In this document: in pieces, positions 1-8,613 of the stretch
Layout of the letters: each line of letters starts with the position of its first letter
How positions within the stretch are numbered: the first letter of the stretch is position 1
Virus record (IMG/VR): IMGVR_UViG_3300041809_000250
Span: 1-36,001 of that record
DNA length: 36,001 bases
Strand: one strand, 5' to 3'
Source: a virus
Made by a program: the position numbers and the translations under genes
Notes under the pieces: generated by a model
Databases searched by the model: none
Told to the model about the DNA's origin: nothing
What the model saw: only the letters and a program-made list of their open reading frames with translations

Positions 1-240
1 ATTTATCTTAACTGCAATTATCATGTTCTTTTTTAATACCTTCCTGATATAAGGAAGCGCATTAACTGTTAATAGGTTCGTCTTGTTATCACTGGTAAGT
101 GAGGTATTGAAAACAATCGAGCAACTATGTACGGGTGTTTTCACTGACTTCTTAACCGTAACCGTCTGCACATACTTACCTATATCTATTGTCCCCAATT
201 CAGTGAAGACTAATACCTCTGGAATTATCTTTCTTTCCAT
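1..240 (-). CDS. Probable tail/baseplate protein, 3' part outside window
   Basis: The gene starts with ATG at 238-240 and runs off the left edge, leaving 80 residues. Its start overlaps the tape-measure stop in a TAATG junction, so the two are translationally coupled. The visible part begins MERKIIPEVLVFTELG and is rich in beta-strand-like segments, with a stretch like VTVKKSVKTPVHSCSIVF. In contractile-tailed phages the gene after the tape measure is usually a baseplate hub or LysM-type protein, and the alternating hydrophobic pattern would fit the first domain of a hub protein. That role is inferred from position; no diagnostic motif is in the visible part. Confidence 0.6.
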   Translation of the reverse strand, partial: MERKIIPEVLVFTELGTIDIGKYVQTVTVKKSVKTPVHSCSIVFNTSLTSDNKTNLLTVNALPYIRKVLKKNMIIAVKIN

Positions 241-3200
241 TAGTAATTAACTCCGATCTGTGCATTTTGAACCTCTTCCATTAAGTGTAGTGGAGTATTC
301 TGAAACTTTACAGTAATTCCGATCTTCTTTTCTTTATCATCCGGTATCTGAATTAGTTTAATTTTTTCAGCTATAGATTCGGTTAGCTTCTCAAGCAATT
401 TGTTATCATCAACTGCCTTGGTGTCTGACCTATCGGTTTTCTCGTCATTGCTTGCCTCTATCCGTTTAGCTATAATCTTGTTCTCATCATGTATCCTTAA
501 ATCCGGCTTCAGTTTTACCGGAACGTCTACGGTTGACATTTTTAATTCGCTCTCATTCCTCACCTTCTCTTCGGGAACGGGAATTACTATATCCTTCTTT
601 TCCTTTTTTGCAAAAAACTTTTTGACAATTCCGTCTTTTCCGTTTGGTGCCTTTACCTCGGAATTATGTCGCTCGTTGTCAATAGCTGTATGCTTAACAT
701 TAGTGCTATCATTTTTCTGAATATGATTGACTTCCTCTTGGGGATTCTTCTTAAAATCTCCACCCCATTTTACTTCCTTATGTTCCTCTGCGTACTGTTT
801 TAATAATGGCTTTAATACCGGGTCTTTATTTACCTGTGTGTTGGATAGTTTCTTCCCTTCCTTGTAGAAATCAAAATCAATTGCCTCACCTGTAAGATGC
901 TTGCTGTCGTCCACTCCGTTTTTAAGTTTGCTTTCTTCTTCCAGGGTTCTTTTACCGCTAAGTACAGTTGCTTTATAACCGGACTTGCTAATTTTATCAT
1001 TAAGAGATTGCAAAGTCTGTTCACGAAAAGATTTTCCCATATCCGGCTGGCTTTGCTGTTTGTCTGGATAGGTCTTTTCTATATAATCGTCTCTCTCTTT
1101 TTCTAATGCGTGAATTTTCTTCCAAGCATTTTGCCTTTGAGGTTCCGGGTCGGTTAATGTTGTGAGTCCCGTACTCGGACTTATTACAGCTTTGCTTTCT
1201 ATTGTCCTTTTGATATAAGCGTCTAATGATTCATTTTTCAGCGACTCCTGCTCACCGTTCGATTCATACACGGCATTGTACATCTTATTATTATAATCTT
1301 TTTTCACTCCCTCTTTACTGTCCGTCTCTATACCAAACTTATCCCTCAAGTAATCTTGGATTTGCCCAATCCCTTGTTTAATCATATCATTTACTGCCTT
1401 GAAGCTCTCGGCACTCTCAAGCCAAAGCCTGTCAATGGTCGCCATCTTCTCCTGCGTATCAGTTATTGTTTTTTCCCAAGAATGTCCAATTTCAATTTGG
1501 ATATTGTTTACCTTCTCTGCCGTAGTTTCCCACTGCGTAGCTGATTTATCGGATTTACTTAGTAGATCACTTACTACTTTCTCTGCATCTTTTCCACCGT
1601 CCATCCCCTTGTAAACTTTATCAAGGAATTGCTCTAAATTCACCGTCTCTTTTTTATTACTGTTAGCATCTGTCTTAACTTCGACTTCTCCACCTGCAAT
1701 CAACTTTGATAACTGCGGTAACATACCTTTAGGTGCATTTGGCATCATTTCATTAAGCATGAAATAACTAAACGATTCGCTTCCGTGAGAATATCTCTTA
1801 GCCATGTTCATTACATCTTTAAGATTATCTCCGTCAAATATTCCACCCTTCATACGCTCGGTGTAATCTTCTAAGCCATTTTTCCCTAACGCTTGAAATA
1901 GAAATGTTTCCTGCGCTTCACTTTGTGGTTTCATCAATGACTTGAAGTTATCTAAAGTCTTCCCTCCAAGATCACCTATCCTGCCGTATGCGTTATCAAC
2001 TCCAAACAATAATGATGGAAGAGTCAAAAACTTATTAGTCTCATCTCTCTTTGCATCAACATTTAGCTGTAATTGCTGTACGGATAAGTCCCGGATATTT
2101 GAAAGAACGTCAACAATTCGTTTGTTGTCTGAATTCTCCCCGAAGGTTGTCTTCGTAAACTCCTTATCATTAGCAAGCTGTGTTATCCGGTAACCGTTTC
2201 CCTCGCCAAATAATCTTGTGGACTGGTTAAACTGAAAAATCTGGTCGGGGTCTATGCCTGTAGCTCTACCAAATTTTAATTGCTCTGTATAAAGCACTTT
2301 TTTGAACTCGCCTAAAGAATCTCCAAACTGCTTTTTGAATTCAAGCTCTTGCTCCGGCGTGTAACCTATTCCGCTACTTCCGTTAAGGTCTTTATTAAAT
2401 CTTATGCTCGCTTGTTTTTCTGGTATGTCGTACTGCCGGGCTTCATCACCGTAATGGTTTGCTTCGCCGTAGGTCTCTGAAAGGAATTTCAAACGCTTCT
2501 GTACATCGGCTGTTTTTTCAACGTTAATCATATCGGCTATTGAGCTTCCAAGGCTACCACCGAAACTTACACCTCCAGCTATAACCATTGGATTTCCCCC
2601 GCTCAACAATCCTCCGGCTATACCACCTATTACACTGCCTGCGCCCGTATATTCCAAGGAACGTTCCTTCGTATCTTTGAATAGCTCAAGTTGCTGTTGT
2701 TCAGAATACATTCCTTGTGGGCTTGTAAAATCAAATGCGGTCTCTTCCTTGGCGTTGATCTGCGCCATCGTACTTCCGACTTTCCCGGCATAACTAAGAA
2801 TCTCGGCTCCAATTGCTAATTTGCCTCCCTGCTGTAGCATTTGGAGCAATGTATTGTTAGAACCCTCAATCTTCTTAACATAGTCCTCAACCGCTCCACC
2901 CATTTCTTTGTAGGCTGGAACAATAGTATCCTTCATGGATAGTATGTCGCTTTTCAGGGCTTCAAAACTTCCCTTTGCTTCCGGGCTTACGGAAGGTATT
3001 AGTTCATCTAATAATCTGGCTGACTGGTCGAAGGAGTCTTCTGCTTTATTACCTGACTGATGGAATTTCTTTTTCCAGCTTAATACCTGCCTTCTATTTA
3101 ACTCTCCACCGCTGTCCTCTACGTTCTGGCTAAAATCCTCATAGGTTTTATCGAAGTTTTCCTGCATTATCCGGGCTTGCGCTTCAACTGACTTCCGTAC

Positions 3201-3404
3201 TTTGTTGAGTTGAACGGTATCGTTTCTATCAAAGTCCTCTGTATAGCTTTCTTGTGAAGTGCTTTTGTTTACGTTCTCACTAAAGCCATGTCCGATATGC
3301 CTAACTTTTTCAGCGTACTCTGCTAATTGCTGTTCAAACTTATCTCCACCCATAAGCTCTTCTAATCTCATTTGTACGCTTATGCCAACTTTATTCTCTT
3401 CCAT
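240..3404 (-). CDS. Tape measure protein with C-terminal M15-type peptidase domain
   Basis: This 1054-residue protein sits directly after the tail-chaperone genes, the usual place of the tape measure, which sets tail length and is ejected first. The N-terminal third is helical and polar. Residues about 190-300 hold glycine-rich hydrophobic stretches that could insert into a membrane. Residues about 800-900 look like an M15 (VanY/L-Ala-D-Glu) peptidase: SKHLTGEAIDFDF carries the SxHxxGxAxD signature with H836 and D843, then comes WGGDF and a third ligand in NHIQ (H894). These three residues are the expected zinc ligands. The domain would cut peptidoglycan cross-links during DNA entry. The ATG start lies inside the end of the upstream reading frame (14-base overlap). 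The tail beyond residue 900 is charged and of unknown function. Confidence 0.85.
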   Translation of the reverse strand: MEENKVGISVQMRLEELMGGDKFEQQLAEYAEKVRHIGHGFSENVNKSTSQESYTEDFDRNDTVQLNKVRKSVEAQARIMQENFDKTYEDFSQNVEDSGGELNRRQVLSWKKKFHQSGNKAEDSFDQSARLLDELIPSVSPEAKGSFEALKSDILSMKDTIVPAYKEMGGAVEDYVKKIEGSNNTLLQMLQQGGKLAIGAEILSYAGKVGSTMAQINAKEETAFDFTSPQGMYSEQQQLELFKDTKERSLEYTGAGSVIGGIAGGLLSGGNPMVIAGGVSFGGSLGSSIADMINVEKTADVQKRLKFLSETYGEANHYGDEARQYDIPEKQASIRFNKDLNGSSGIGYTPEQELEFKKQFGDSLGEFKKVLYTEQLKFGRATGIDPDQIFQFNQSTRLFGEGNGYRITQLANDKEFTKTTFGENSDNKRIVDVLSNIRDLSVQQLQLNVDAKRDETNKFLTLPSLLFGVDNAYGRIGDLGGKTLDNFKSLMKPQSEAQETFLFQALGKNGLEDYTERMKGGIFDGDNLKDVMNMAKRYSHGSESFSYFMLNEMMPNAPKGMLPQLSKLIAGGEVEVKTDANSNKKETVNLEQFLDKVYKGMDGGKDAEKVVSDLLSKSDKSATQWETTAEKVNNIQIEIGHSWEKTITDTQEKMATIDRLWLESAESFKAVNDMIKQGIGQIQDYLRDKFGIETDSKEGVKKDYNNKMYNAVYESNGEQESLKNESLDAYIKRTIESKAVISPSTGLTTLTDPEPQRQNAWKKIHALEKERDDYIEKTYPDKQQSQPDMGKSFREQTLQSLNDKISKSGYKATVLSGKRTLEEESKLKNGVDDSKHLTGEAIDFDFYKEGKKLSNTQVNKDPVLKPLLKQYAEEHKEVKWGGDFKKNPQEEVNHIQKNDSTNVKHTAIDNERHNSEVKAPNGKDGIVKKFFAKKEKKDIVIPVPEEKVRNESELKMSTVDVPVKLKPDLRIHDENKIIAKRIEASNDEKTDRSDTKAVDDNKLLEKLTESIAEKIKLIQIPDDKEKKIGITVKFQNTPLHLMEEVQNAQIGVNY

Positions 3405-3816
3405 TTTTGCCTGCTTTTTGGTTCTGTTGTATCTCTGCGATCTGTTTTTTCTGTTCTTCGGTGAGGTTCATTAAAAGATTATCCATTTGCTCTTTTAGAT
3501 TGCTTGAAAGTTCTTTGTCATAATTTTTATTCTTTACTCTGCCTTTAAGCATATTGATAACCATAGGGTTATTGTTATCAGTGCGCTTCAAAAAGTCCGG
3601 GACTATAACTTCAGTTAAAAAATCAAAATACATTTGTTCAAGCGTAGCGGTAAGGTATCGGGGGTCGTTACTACTGTAGCTGTATTTTTGCTTAAACCAT
3701 ATTCTTATATCATTATGTCCCTTATCTACGAAATCCAAAAAACTGTTGTTATGATATTGCTCTGCATCTTTGAGGTTTACTAACCACTTTAATTCGCTGG
3801 TTGCTTTATCAGACTT
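3391..3816 (-). CDS. Tail assembly chaperone T-extension, made by -1 frameshift (GT fusion 3391-4289)
   Basis: This frame is open without a stop from the A9 run inside the upstream gene down to 3391. It has no good start of its own: the first possible one is TTG at 3738 without a convincing ribosome site. A -1 slip after codon 158 of the upstream gene joins the two frames into a 299-residue protein (158 + 141). This is the classic G/GT arrangement of long-tailed phages, in which both forms bind the tape measure during tail assembly. The extension ends in a glutamine- and lysine-rich helical segment and overlaps the tape-measure start by 14 bases. The frameshift is inferred from sequence and position and has not been measured. 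Confidence 0.8.
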   Translation of the reverse strand, partial: KSDKATSELKWLVNLKDAEQYHNNSFLDFVDKGHNDIRIWFKQKYSYSSNDPRYLTATLEQMYFDFLTEVIVPDFLKRTDNNNPMVINMLKGRVKNKNYDKELSSNLKEQMDNLLMNLTEEQKKQIAEIQQNQKAGKNGRE

Positions 3817-4289
3817 TTTTTTTCCACTTCAACTTCATGCCAAATCTGTAATAGCTTCTCTTCATTCTGGTCGTTGAAACTAAAGCCTTCCGGCATTTCA
3901 ACACACAATACTTTAAGCATAGCGTAATTGTAGAGTAAGCTTTTCTCTCTGATTAAAGCTATGTATTGTTGATAGTACCTGTTTTGGTTCAACTCTGAAC
4001 GAAGTCCAAAGAGATCAACCCGTTCCGGCTCGGTTATCTTGTCCTGCAAGTCTTTAAGGTCGAGTTCTAAATATTGCTTATGCTTAATGATAAAGTTCTC
4101 TTTAAGCTTCGATTTATTTAGCTCCAAGTGTTTTTGATAAGCTCCGTTAATGGCTGATTCCAATTCGGCTAACTTATCCCAACCACCGGAAAGTTCAGCC
4201 ATTTCTTGCTGAATCTTCCTCTCCTCTAAAAAATTGGGTTCAAGTTTGAACTTAAACCCTTTATTCTGTTTTAATTCTACAGTTGGCAT
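3789..4289 (-). CDS. Tail assembly chaperone, G-like (zero frame product)
   Basis: This 166-residue, highly charged helical protein lies between the tail tube and the tape measure. It begins MPTVELKQNKGFKFKLEPNF and ends after a lysine-rich stretch encoded by the A9 run. Its start overlaps the tube stop as TAATG. Position, size and the slippery run near the 3' end identify it as the short member of a G/GT chaperone pair. Such proteins coat the tape measure and recruit tube subunits, and are absent from the mature particle. The last eight residues (SLIKQPAN) occur only in the unshifted form. The sequence alone would not identify it; the context does. Confidence 0.75.
   Translation of the reverse strand: MPTVELKQNKGFKFKLEPNFLEERKIQQEMAELSGGWDKLAELESAINGAYQKHLELNKSKLKENFIIKHKQYLELDLKDLQDKITEPERVDLFGLRSELNQNRYYQQYIALIREKSLLYNYAMLKVLCVEMPEGFSFNDQNEEKLLQIWHEVEVEKKSLIKQPAN
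3814..3824 (-). other. Probable -1 programmed frameshift site (A9 slippery run)
   Basis: On the minus strand the codons read GAA AAA AAA AGT. Nine A residues occupy 3815-3823 and are followed by G. Slipping back one base after the second AAA gives AAG TCT GAT and continues in the long open -1 frame. The zero frame stops at 3789-3791. The location between the tail tube and tape-measure genes matches the conserved frameshift of tail chaperone genes. I did not identify a stimulatory pseudoknot. Confidence 0.8.
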
Positions 4290-4858
4290 TAGCTTCCTAT
4301 TGCTACATTGTTATTGGTCATTACGGTTCCCGCTTGTGCCGGGTAAAGTATACCGCTGTTAAGTGCAAGCCATTCAATGCCCTTTAGTCTTTTCCTGTAA
4401 ATCATGTTTAGATTTCTCAAGTAAAGAGACTGTGCGTTAAAGTTAGCCTGTTGTCCTTGGATGATTACACCTTGGAACACATCAAGAATAACTCCTACGA
4501 TGCTTGAATCTTCGTGATCTGCGATCTGGAAGATAGCTGTAAGCTCTCTCTTGGATACCAAGTTCTTGTATGTAGGTAAAGTATCGTTCAACTGCATGAA
4601 ATACATTGACTGTATATTCAACTGTCCGGGAGGCATGGCTCCTTTTACGATCTCAACCGAGTTTCTCTGTCCCCATTCCATTACCGGGGTCATTTGATAA
4701 GTTTCATTCCAACTGGCTCCGAAGCCTCTTGCAACTAAGTTGTTTCCTGAATCGATTACCTGCACTACAATTGCACTGCCGGGTATCGCCTGATAGTAGC
4801 TTTCAGTATCTACGACTGTCCCGATTTTCAGAGGCAATCCTAATTTTTCATTGTACAT
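4289..4858 (-). CDS. Tail tube protein
   Basis: This 189-residue protein directly follows the sheath gene, as tube genes do in contractile-tailed phages. It is predicted to be mostly beta strand, with few charged clusters, and its size is normal for a tube subunit. The tube is the inner conduit through which DNA leaves the head. The start is clear: AAGGAG lies 10 bases before the ATG at 4856-4858. The gene sits in a separate ribosome-binding unit behind an 8-bp hairpin. No family signature is obvious, so the call rests mainly on gene order. Confidence 0.7.
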   Translation of the reverse strand: MYNEKLGLPLKIGTVVDTESYYQAIPGSAIVVQVIDSGNNLVARGFGASWNETYQMTPVMEWGQRNSVEIVKGAMPPGQLNIQSMYFMQLNDTLPTYKNLVSKRELTAIFQIADHEDSSIVGVILDVFQGVIIQGQQANFNAQSLYLRNLNMIYRKRLKGIEWLALNSGILYPAQAGTVMTNNNVAIGS

Positions 4859-4893
4859 AAATAAAATTCTCCTTAAATATTTTTTTATATGAC

Positions 4894-4916
4894 GGGCACT
4901 ATGTTGAGTAGTGCCC
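4894..4916 (-). terminator. Strong hairpin between sheath and tube genes
   Basis: A perfect 8-bp stem (GGGCACTA/TAGTGCCC) encloses a 7-base loop in the 77-base gap. No U-tract follows on either strand, so it is not a textbook intrinsic terminator. It could reduce read-through, protect mRNA ends or set the sheath:tube ratio. Confidence 0.45.
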
Positions 4917-4935
4917 TGTAATTAGCAATTGTTAG

Positions 4936-6666
4936 TTAATTCGATTTAAGATTTACCAGTAAATCAAATCCTATAAAGTCTTCTGAATTTATAGGTGTTA
5001 CTTCCGGGGTTAACATCAAAGCATTGTTCCCTTGTGGAACGATTGATATTTTGCGGTCAGTTATTACCCCTTCGGCTATAAAGCCGTCTAAGCAATCAAT
5101 ACCTTTAGTAGAGGCATTTGTTAGAGTTAAATTATCTGAACCTGCAAGTGTTTCCATTTCGTCATGGAAGCCTTCATAAACATAATCTATGATCTGAACC
5201 TGCTGAATTAAGAAAGATGCGTTATCATCTTCATTCCAAGAAGCTCCGTGATTCTGATAAGTGTTAATTGCCTGTGTGATCTCAAAACCGTTCTTGGTAG
5301 AAGAGACAATGAGAACGCTGTTATTAACGTAATTAGTAGAATCTGTTTCTTTGTTGAATTCGCCAAAGGTTTTTTCAACTGAATTTGCAGTGATTGAATC
5401 TTTTGTAAAATTCCTGCCAACTGAATTTGAGGAAAGCATTCCAGCGAATTGAGGTGCAAGTGACAAGTAAGCGGCATTGCCGTCTAAGCCTATCCCTGCG
5501 AGTGCTACATCACTTGAATTAAGAGCTTTAGCTCTATTGATTGGATGTCCTGCGTCCGTGCTTGTTTTAAGTACATCACCCTTATCCGCTCCGGTTATAA
5601 CAAGTACAGAATACTGATTTTTTCTTAAAATCTTTGCAATTCCGGAAAAAGTAGAATGCAGTGTTGCAATCGGGGAAATGACATTAAGAATTCTGATTCT
5701 GTTCTTGGTAAAGTTTGTGAACTCTTCCATTAACTGTGGTAAACTTCCAGCCAAAGTAGCCCAATCGCCGTTCGTTGTGGTGGTTGCAATTGGTGAAGTT
5801 CCGAGGGTTGCAGGTGAATGTACCAATAGTCCCAAAAAGTTATTTACTGGAGCTATGGTTGCTATGCTACCTGTGTTTGTTATGTCTCTGCTTGCTACAA
5901 AAATACCTGTAGAGTTAAAAAAGTTCAGCACTGCTGATAATACGTTGCTTAATGCAAGTAAAATAGTTGTTGACTTTTTGTTATTAACGTCAGGTGAGAA
6001 AAGCCTTGCATAGTTAGCTTGGGTTAAGCTTTGAATGGTTGTATCTAACGTTACTTGGTTAAGAACATCATCGATGCTTGTTATGGTTGCAGAAGTGTAA
6101 ACTGGTGTTACTCCATTAGCTGTGCAATAAACCTGATCGCCTACGCTTAACTGCGATACATCATCAAGTGATAATGTTTTAGAACCTGTTGAATTCAAAT
6201 CCGCTGTTAAAAACTTGGTGTACTTTGGCGGGGTAACGGAAATGCCAATGTTGGTTGAATCGTTTGTAATAACCAACTGAATATCATTGCCCGGTGCGCC
6301 GTAAATTGCGGGTGCAAGGTTAAAGATCGGTAATGGTGTAGTTGCGCCGTCTAACATCGGCAAGGTTGCCCTTGTTAATGGTGCGGGTGTAATTGTGTAA
6401 ACTACATTAGCTCCACCGACTTGGTTCTGCGCTACTGCGTTAGACAAGTCACCGACTCCGTAACATTTTTTTACTGACTTCAAATCACTGAACTGTTGAA
6501 TGACTACGCTTCCATCACCTGCGCTTACAGGTATTCCCTGTCTTGCGTTAGCAATTACTAACAAGCCGTTAAACGCTGGAATAGCGGAAGCTCCTGCGTT
6601 CTCTACTTTTATATCGCCGTATGCTCCCGGTACGGAATGTGTGATACCACCTACTGTTACTGACAT
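4936..6666 (-). CDS. Contractile tail sheath protein
   Basis: This 576-residue protein starts MSVTVGGITHSVPGAYG, and the VPGAY element near the N-terminus is typical of myovirus sheath proteins. The middle has beta-rich inserted regions (about residues 160-300). The C-terminal third, with NGFEITQAINTYQNHGASW and a later segment rich in EVTPINSEDFIGFDLLVNL, looks like the conserved sheath core that interlocks neighbouring subunits. The length is within the usual range. AAGGAG lies 9 bases before the start. It is followed by the tube gene, which together with it defines a contractile tail. The sheath surrounds the tube and shortens to drive it through the host envelope. Confidence 0.85.
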   Translation of the reverse strand: MSVTVGGITHSVPGAYGDIKVENAGASAIPAFNGLLVIANARQGIPVSAGDGSVVIQQFSDLKSVKKCYGVGDLSNAVAQNQVGGANVVYTITPAPLTRATLPMLDGATTPLPIFNLAPAIYGAPGNDIQLVITNDSTNIGISVTPPKYTKFLTADLNSTGSKTLSLDDVSQLSVGDQVYCTANGVTPVYTSATITSIDDVLNQVTLDTTIQSLTQANYARLFSPDVNNKKSTTILLALSNVLSAVLNFFNSTGIFVASRDITNTGSIATIAPVNNFLGLLVHSPATLGTSPIATTTTNGDWATLAGSLPQLMEEFTNFTKNRIRILNVISPIATLHSTFSGIAKILRKNQYSVLVITGADKGDVLKTSTDAGHPINRAKALNSSDVALAGIGLDGNAAYLSLAPQFAGMLSSNSVGRNFTKDSITANSVEKTFGEFNKETDSTNYVNNSVLIVSSTKNGFEITQAINTYQNHGASWNEDDNASFLIQQVQIIDYVYEGFHDEMETLAGSDNLTLTNASTKGIDCLDGFIAEGVITDRKISIVPQGNNALMLTPEVTPINSEDFIGFDLLVNLKSN

Positions 6667-6696
6667 AGAATAAACTCCTTCTTATTTAATTAAATT

Positions 6697-7596
6697 TTAT
6701 TGACCTTGTGTATCGACTATTATATCGCCGATTATGAATTCTTCTTCCTCTTTTGGAATCAGTGAAAAAACTTCAATCAATAGATTGAATACCACAGTGT
6801 AACCTACTGCGTTAACTCCATGTATCTGCGGATTATAATAATCTCCTTCAAGTGTAATATCGCAATCAACGGCTCCGAGCTTCTTGCATAGCCTTCTTAA
6901 AAATATTTTGTTAGCTCTCATAATGTTTGCTACTTCGTCTCTCCTTGATGGAGTATCAGTAGTCATAAAGGTTGCTCTGATTACATCGGTGTCGTATGTT
7001 CCCTTGACCTTTTTCCCTTGAATATTTGCGTATTGATCTCCCCAAATTCTGTATTGTGAAGCTCCGTTTACCCGCTCTATCATAAAATAATCGCTTGCAA
7101 CTGGCTCAATAGCAAAACAAAAAACTGTTTTGAAATCTTTGCCTAATTTGATTTTCTGACTTGGCGATATATAAATATTGTCCATTAGTTTGCGGATAGC
7201 TATGTCAACTATTTTCTTGCCGTCCTTAACCGATACCTGTAACAAAGGTAAGGGTGTTGCGCTTCCTCCGACTGCCGAGCTTACTTCCCCGGTTATCTGA
7301 TCTCTAATTACAACGCTGTAGAAATAGATAGTACCATTTGATACTATTAAATCTGATAAGACTGAAAATGTTGTGCTCTCTTTATCGAAAACAAAAAGTC
7401 CATTAAGATTATACGTGCTTAGATTAGTTATGTTTAGAAAATAAGAATCAATCTCCGTTTGTGTGATGGCGGTTTTTTCTCGTTTGAAAACATAAATCTT
7501 CGGATTTGCAGGCAATACAGGTAATTCCCATTTGAGAACTATCTCGCCTCCAAATGCGCTTGCTTCTAAACTTATGTTGTTAATAGGCTGTATCAT
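6697..7596 (-). CDS. Neck/tail structural protein with Fn3-like N-terminal domain
   Basis: This 299-residue protein lies immediately before the sheath. Residues about 8-110 resemble a fibronectin type III or Ig-like fold: a GGEIVLKWELP strand, a central KIYVFKRE strand, and a YFYSVVIRD strand followed by a short turn. The second part (about 115-290) is a distinct alpha/beta region ending in an acidic stretch. A place between the tail-completion protein and the sheath fits a tail terminator or another neck-associated component, but I recognise no family. It is the first gene after a copy of the 17-bp motif (7656-7672), so it may lead the tail operon. The ribosome site is weak. Confidence 0.5.
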   Translation of the reverse strand: MIQPINNISLEASAFGGEIVLKWELPVLPANPKIYVFKREKTAITQTEIDSYFLNITNLSTYNLNGLFVFDKESTTFSVLSDLIVSNGTIYFYSVVIRDQITGEVSSAVGGSATPLPLLQVSVKDGKKIVDIAIRKLMDNIYISPSQKIKLGKDFKTVFCFAIEPVASDYFMIERVNGASQYRIWGDQYANIQGKKVKGTYDTDVIRATFMTTDTPSRRDEVANIMRANKIFLRRLCKKLGAVDCDITLEGDYYNPQIHGVNAVGYTVVFNLLIEVFSLIPKEEEEFIIGDIIVDTQGQ

Positions 7597-7655
7597 GGAC
7601 TCATTACATTAGTAAAATATTGCCGTTATTTTAACACATTAAAGAAAGATAGTAG

Positions 7656-7672
7656 GTATTCTTTTTGGCAAT
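7656..7672 (-). promoter_or_regulatory. 17-bp repeated motif, copy 1 (candidate phage promoter)
   Basis: The minus strand reads ATTGCCAAAAAGAATAC, 5 bases after the stop of the preceding gene and 59 bases before the next start. It matches two other copies at 15 of 17 positions. The opposite orientation of its first half (ATTGCC on the plus strand at 7619-7624) also occurs in this gap. Confidence 0.6.
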
Positions 7673-7677
7673 ATATC

Positions 7678-8613
7678 TTATACTGTAAACCCTAAGTCCT
7701 TTAGGTCTTGCATAACTCCTTCTTTAAGGATCTGCGTAACTGGTTCCTTGGCCTGATTTGCGGTATTCTTTGCTAAGTTCATTGCATCGATACCTGGATG
7801 TAACCAACCGGTAGAATTTTCGCTCATTACACGGAAATTCATGTAATTACTATATGCAGTGTTGTTGTCGGTTTTATTCACCGCTCTGCTATAAGTGAAC
7901 TTGCCTAATGGTGTGTTCTGCATGAATTGTTCTCTTACTAGAGTTACATTTTTCTGGAACTTATACATTCCCTCATAAATTTCCCCTACGTCCGTTAATC
8001 TATCTCCCCAAGAGTAAACGTTCCTTTTTGTTTTGTCTGGATTATTAAATTTCATTCCGGTTGCGTCTGCTACATAAGCCTGACTTTTACTCGCCGGGAT
8101 AGGGTTTTCTAATTGCCCTCCCCTCTGCTGGACTCCTTCACTTGCCGTATTGATAATTGTACTGGCTCTTAGGTCTTTTGCTTCATTATAGATGTTGTCC
8201 GGCATTGACCGCAAGCCTAAGCTTCCCGGCGTACCGAACCTGAAAGGTATAATCAAATACCTGCTTCCATCTTTAGCTACTCTTACCTTGGAGCTTGTTT
8301 CAAGTATCTTTTTAAGATCAAACGGCTGTACTCCAACCTCCAAGAAATATGCGTAGGGTGACTTATTCTCGATATACAAATGCAGTTTGTCGTTATTGTA
8401 TGGATATTGAACACCGTCTAAGATGCCCTGAACATATCCACCCTCAGTATGCTTAAATTTTGCGCCTGCGTTTTTAATCCATAGGCTTGTAACATACTGT
8501 CCGGCTGTCTTTATTGCTTCAACTGAATGACTGCCTTCTCCAAGCCTTTTGTTTACTACTTTAACGAAGTCTTTGAGGGCCGAATAATCAAGATCGTAGT
8601 TTATCTTGTACAT
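7678..8613 (-). CDS. Head-tail joining/tail completion protein, HK97 gp10-like
   Basis: This 311-residue protein contains a YAYFLEVG segment (about residue 107), a YLIIPFRFG strand and GWLHPGI near residue 270. These recall HK97 gp10-type and related proteins, in which a helical N-terminus is followed by a compact beta domain and a xxHPG motif. Such proteins complete the head-tail joint. The start codon directly follows the stop of the RelA-like gene (TAA then ATG). The middle, from about 140 to 260, is longer than in classic gp10 proteins and may hold an insertion. The family call is by motif memory only. Confidence 0.55.
   Translation of the reverse strand: MYKINYDLDYSALKDFVKVVNKRLGEGSHSVEAIKTAGQYVTSLWIKNAGAKFKHTEGGYVQGILDGVQYPYNNDKLHLYIENKSPYAYFLEVGVQPFDLKKILETSSKVRVAKDGSRYLIIPFRFGTPGSLGLRSMPDNIYNEAKDLRASTIINTASEGVQQRGGQLENPIPASKSQAYVADATGMKFNNPDKTKRNVYSWGDRLTDVGEIYEGMYKFQKNVTLVREQFMQNTPLGKFTYSRAVNKTDNNTAYSNYMNFRVMSENSTGWLHPGIDAMNLAKNTANQAKEPVTQILKEGVMQDLKDLGFTV

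Noticed and set aside
3736-3738. TTG as start of the T-like protein
   Set aside because: There is no ribosome site, and the frame is open upstream to the slippery run.
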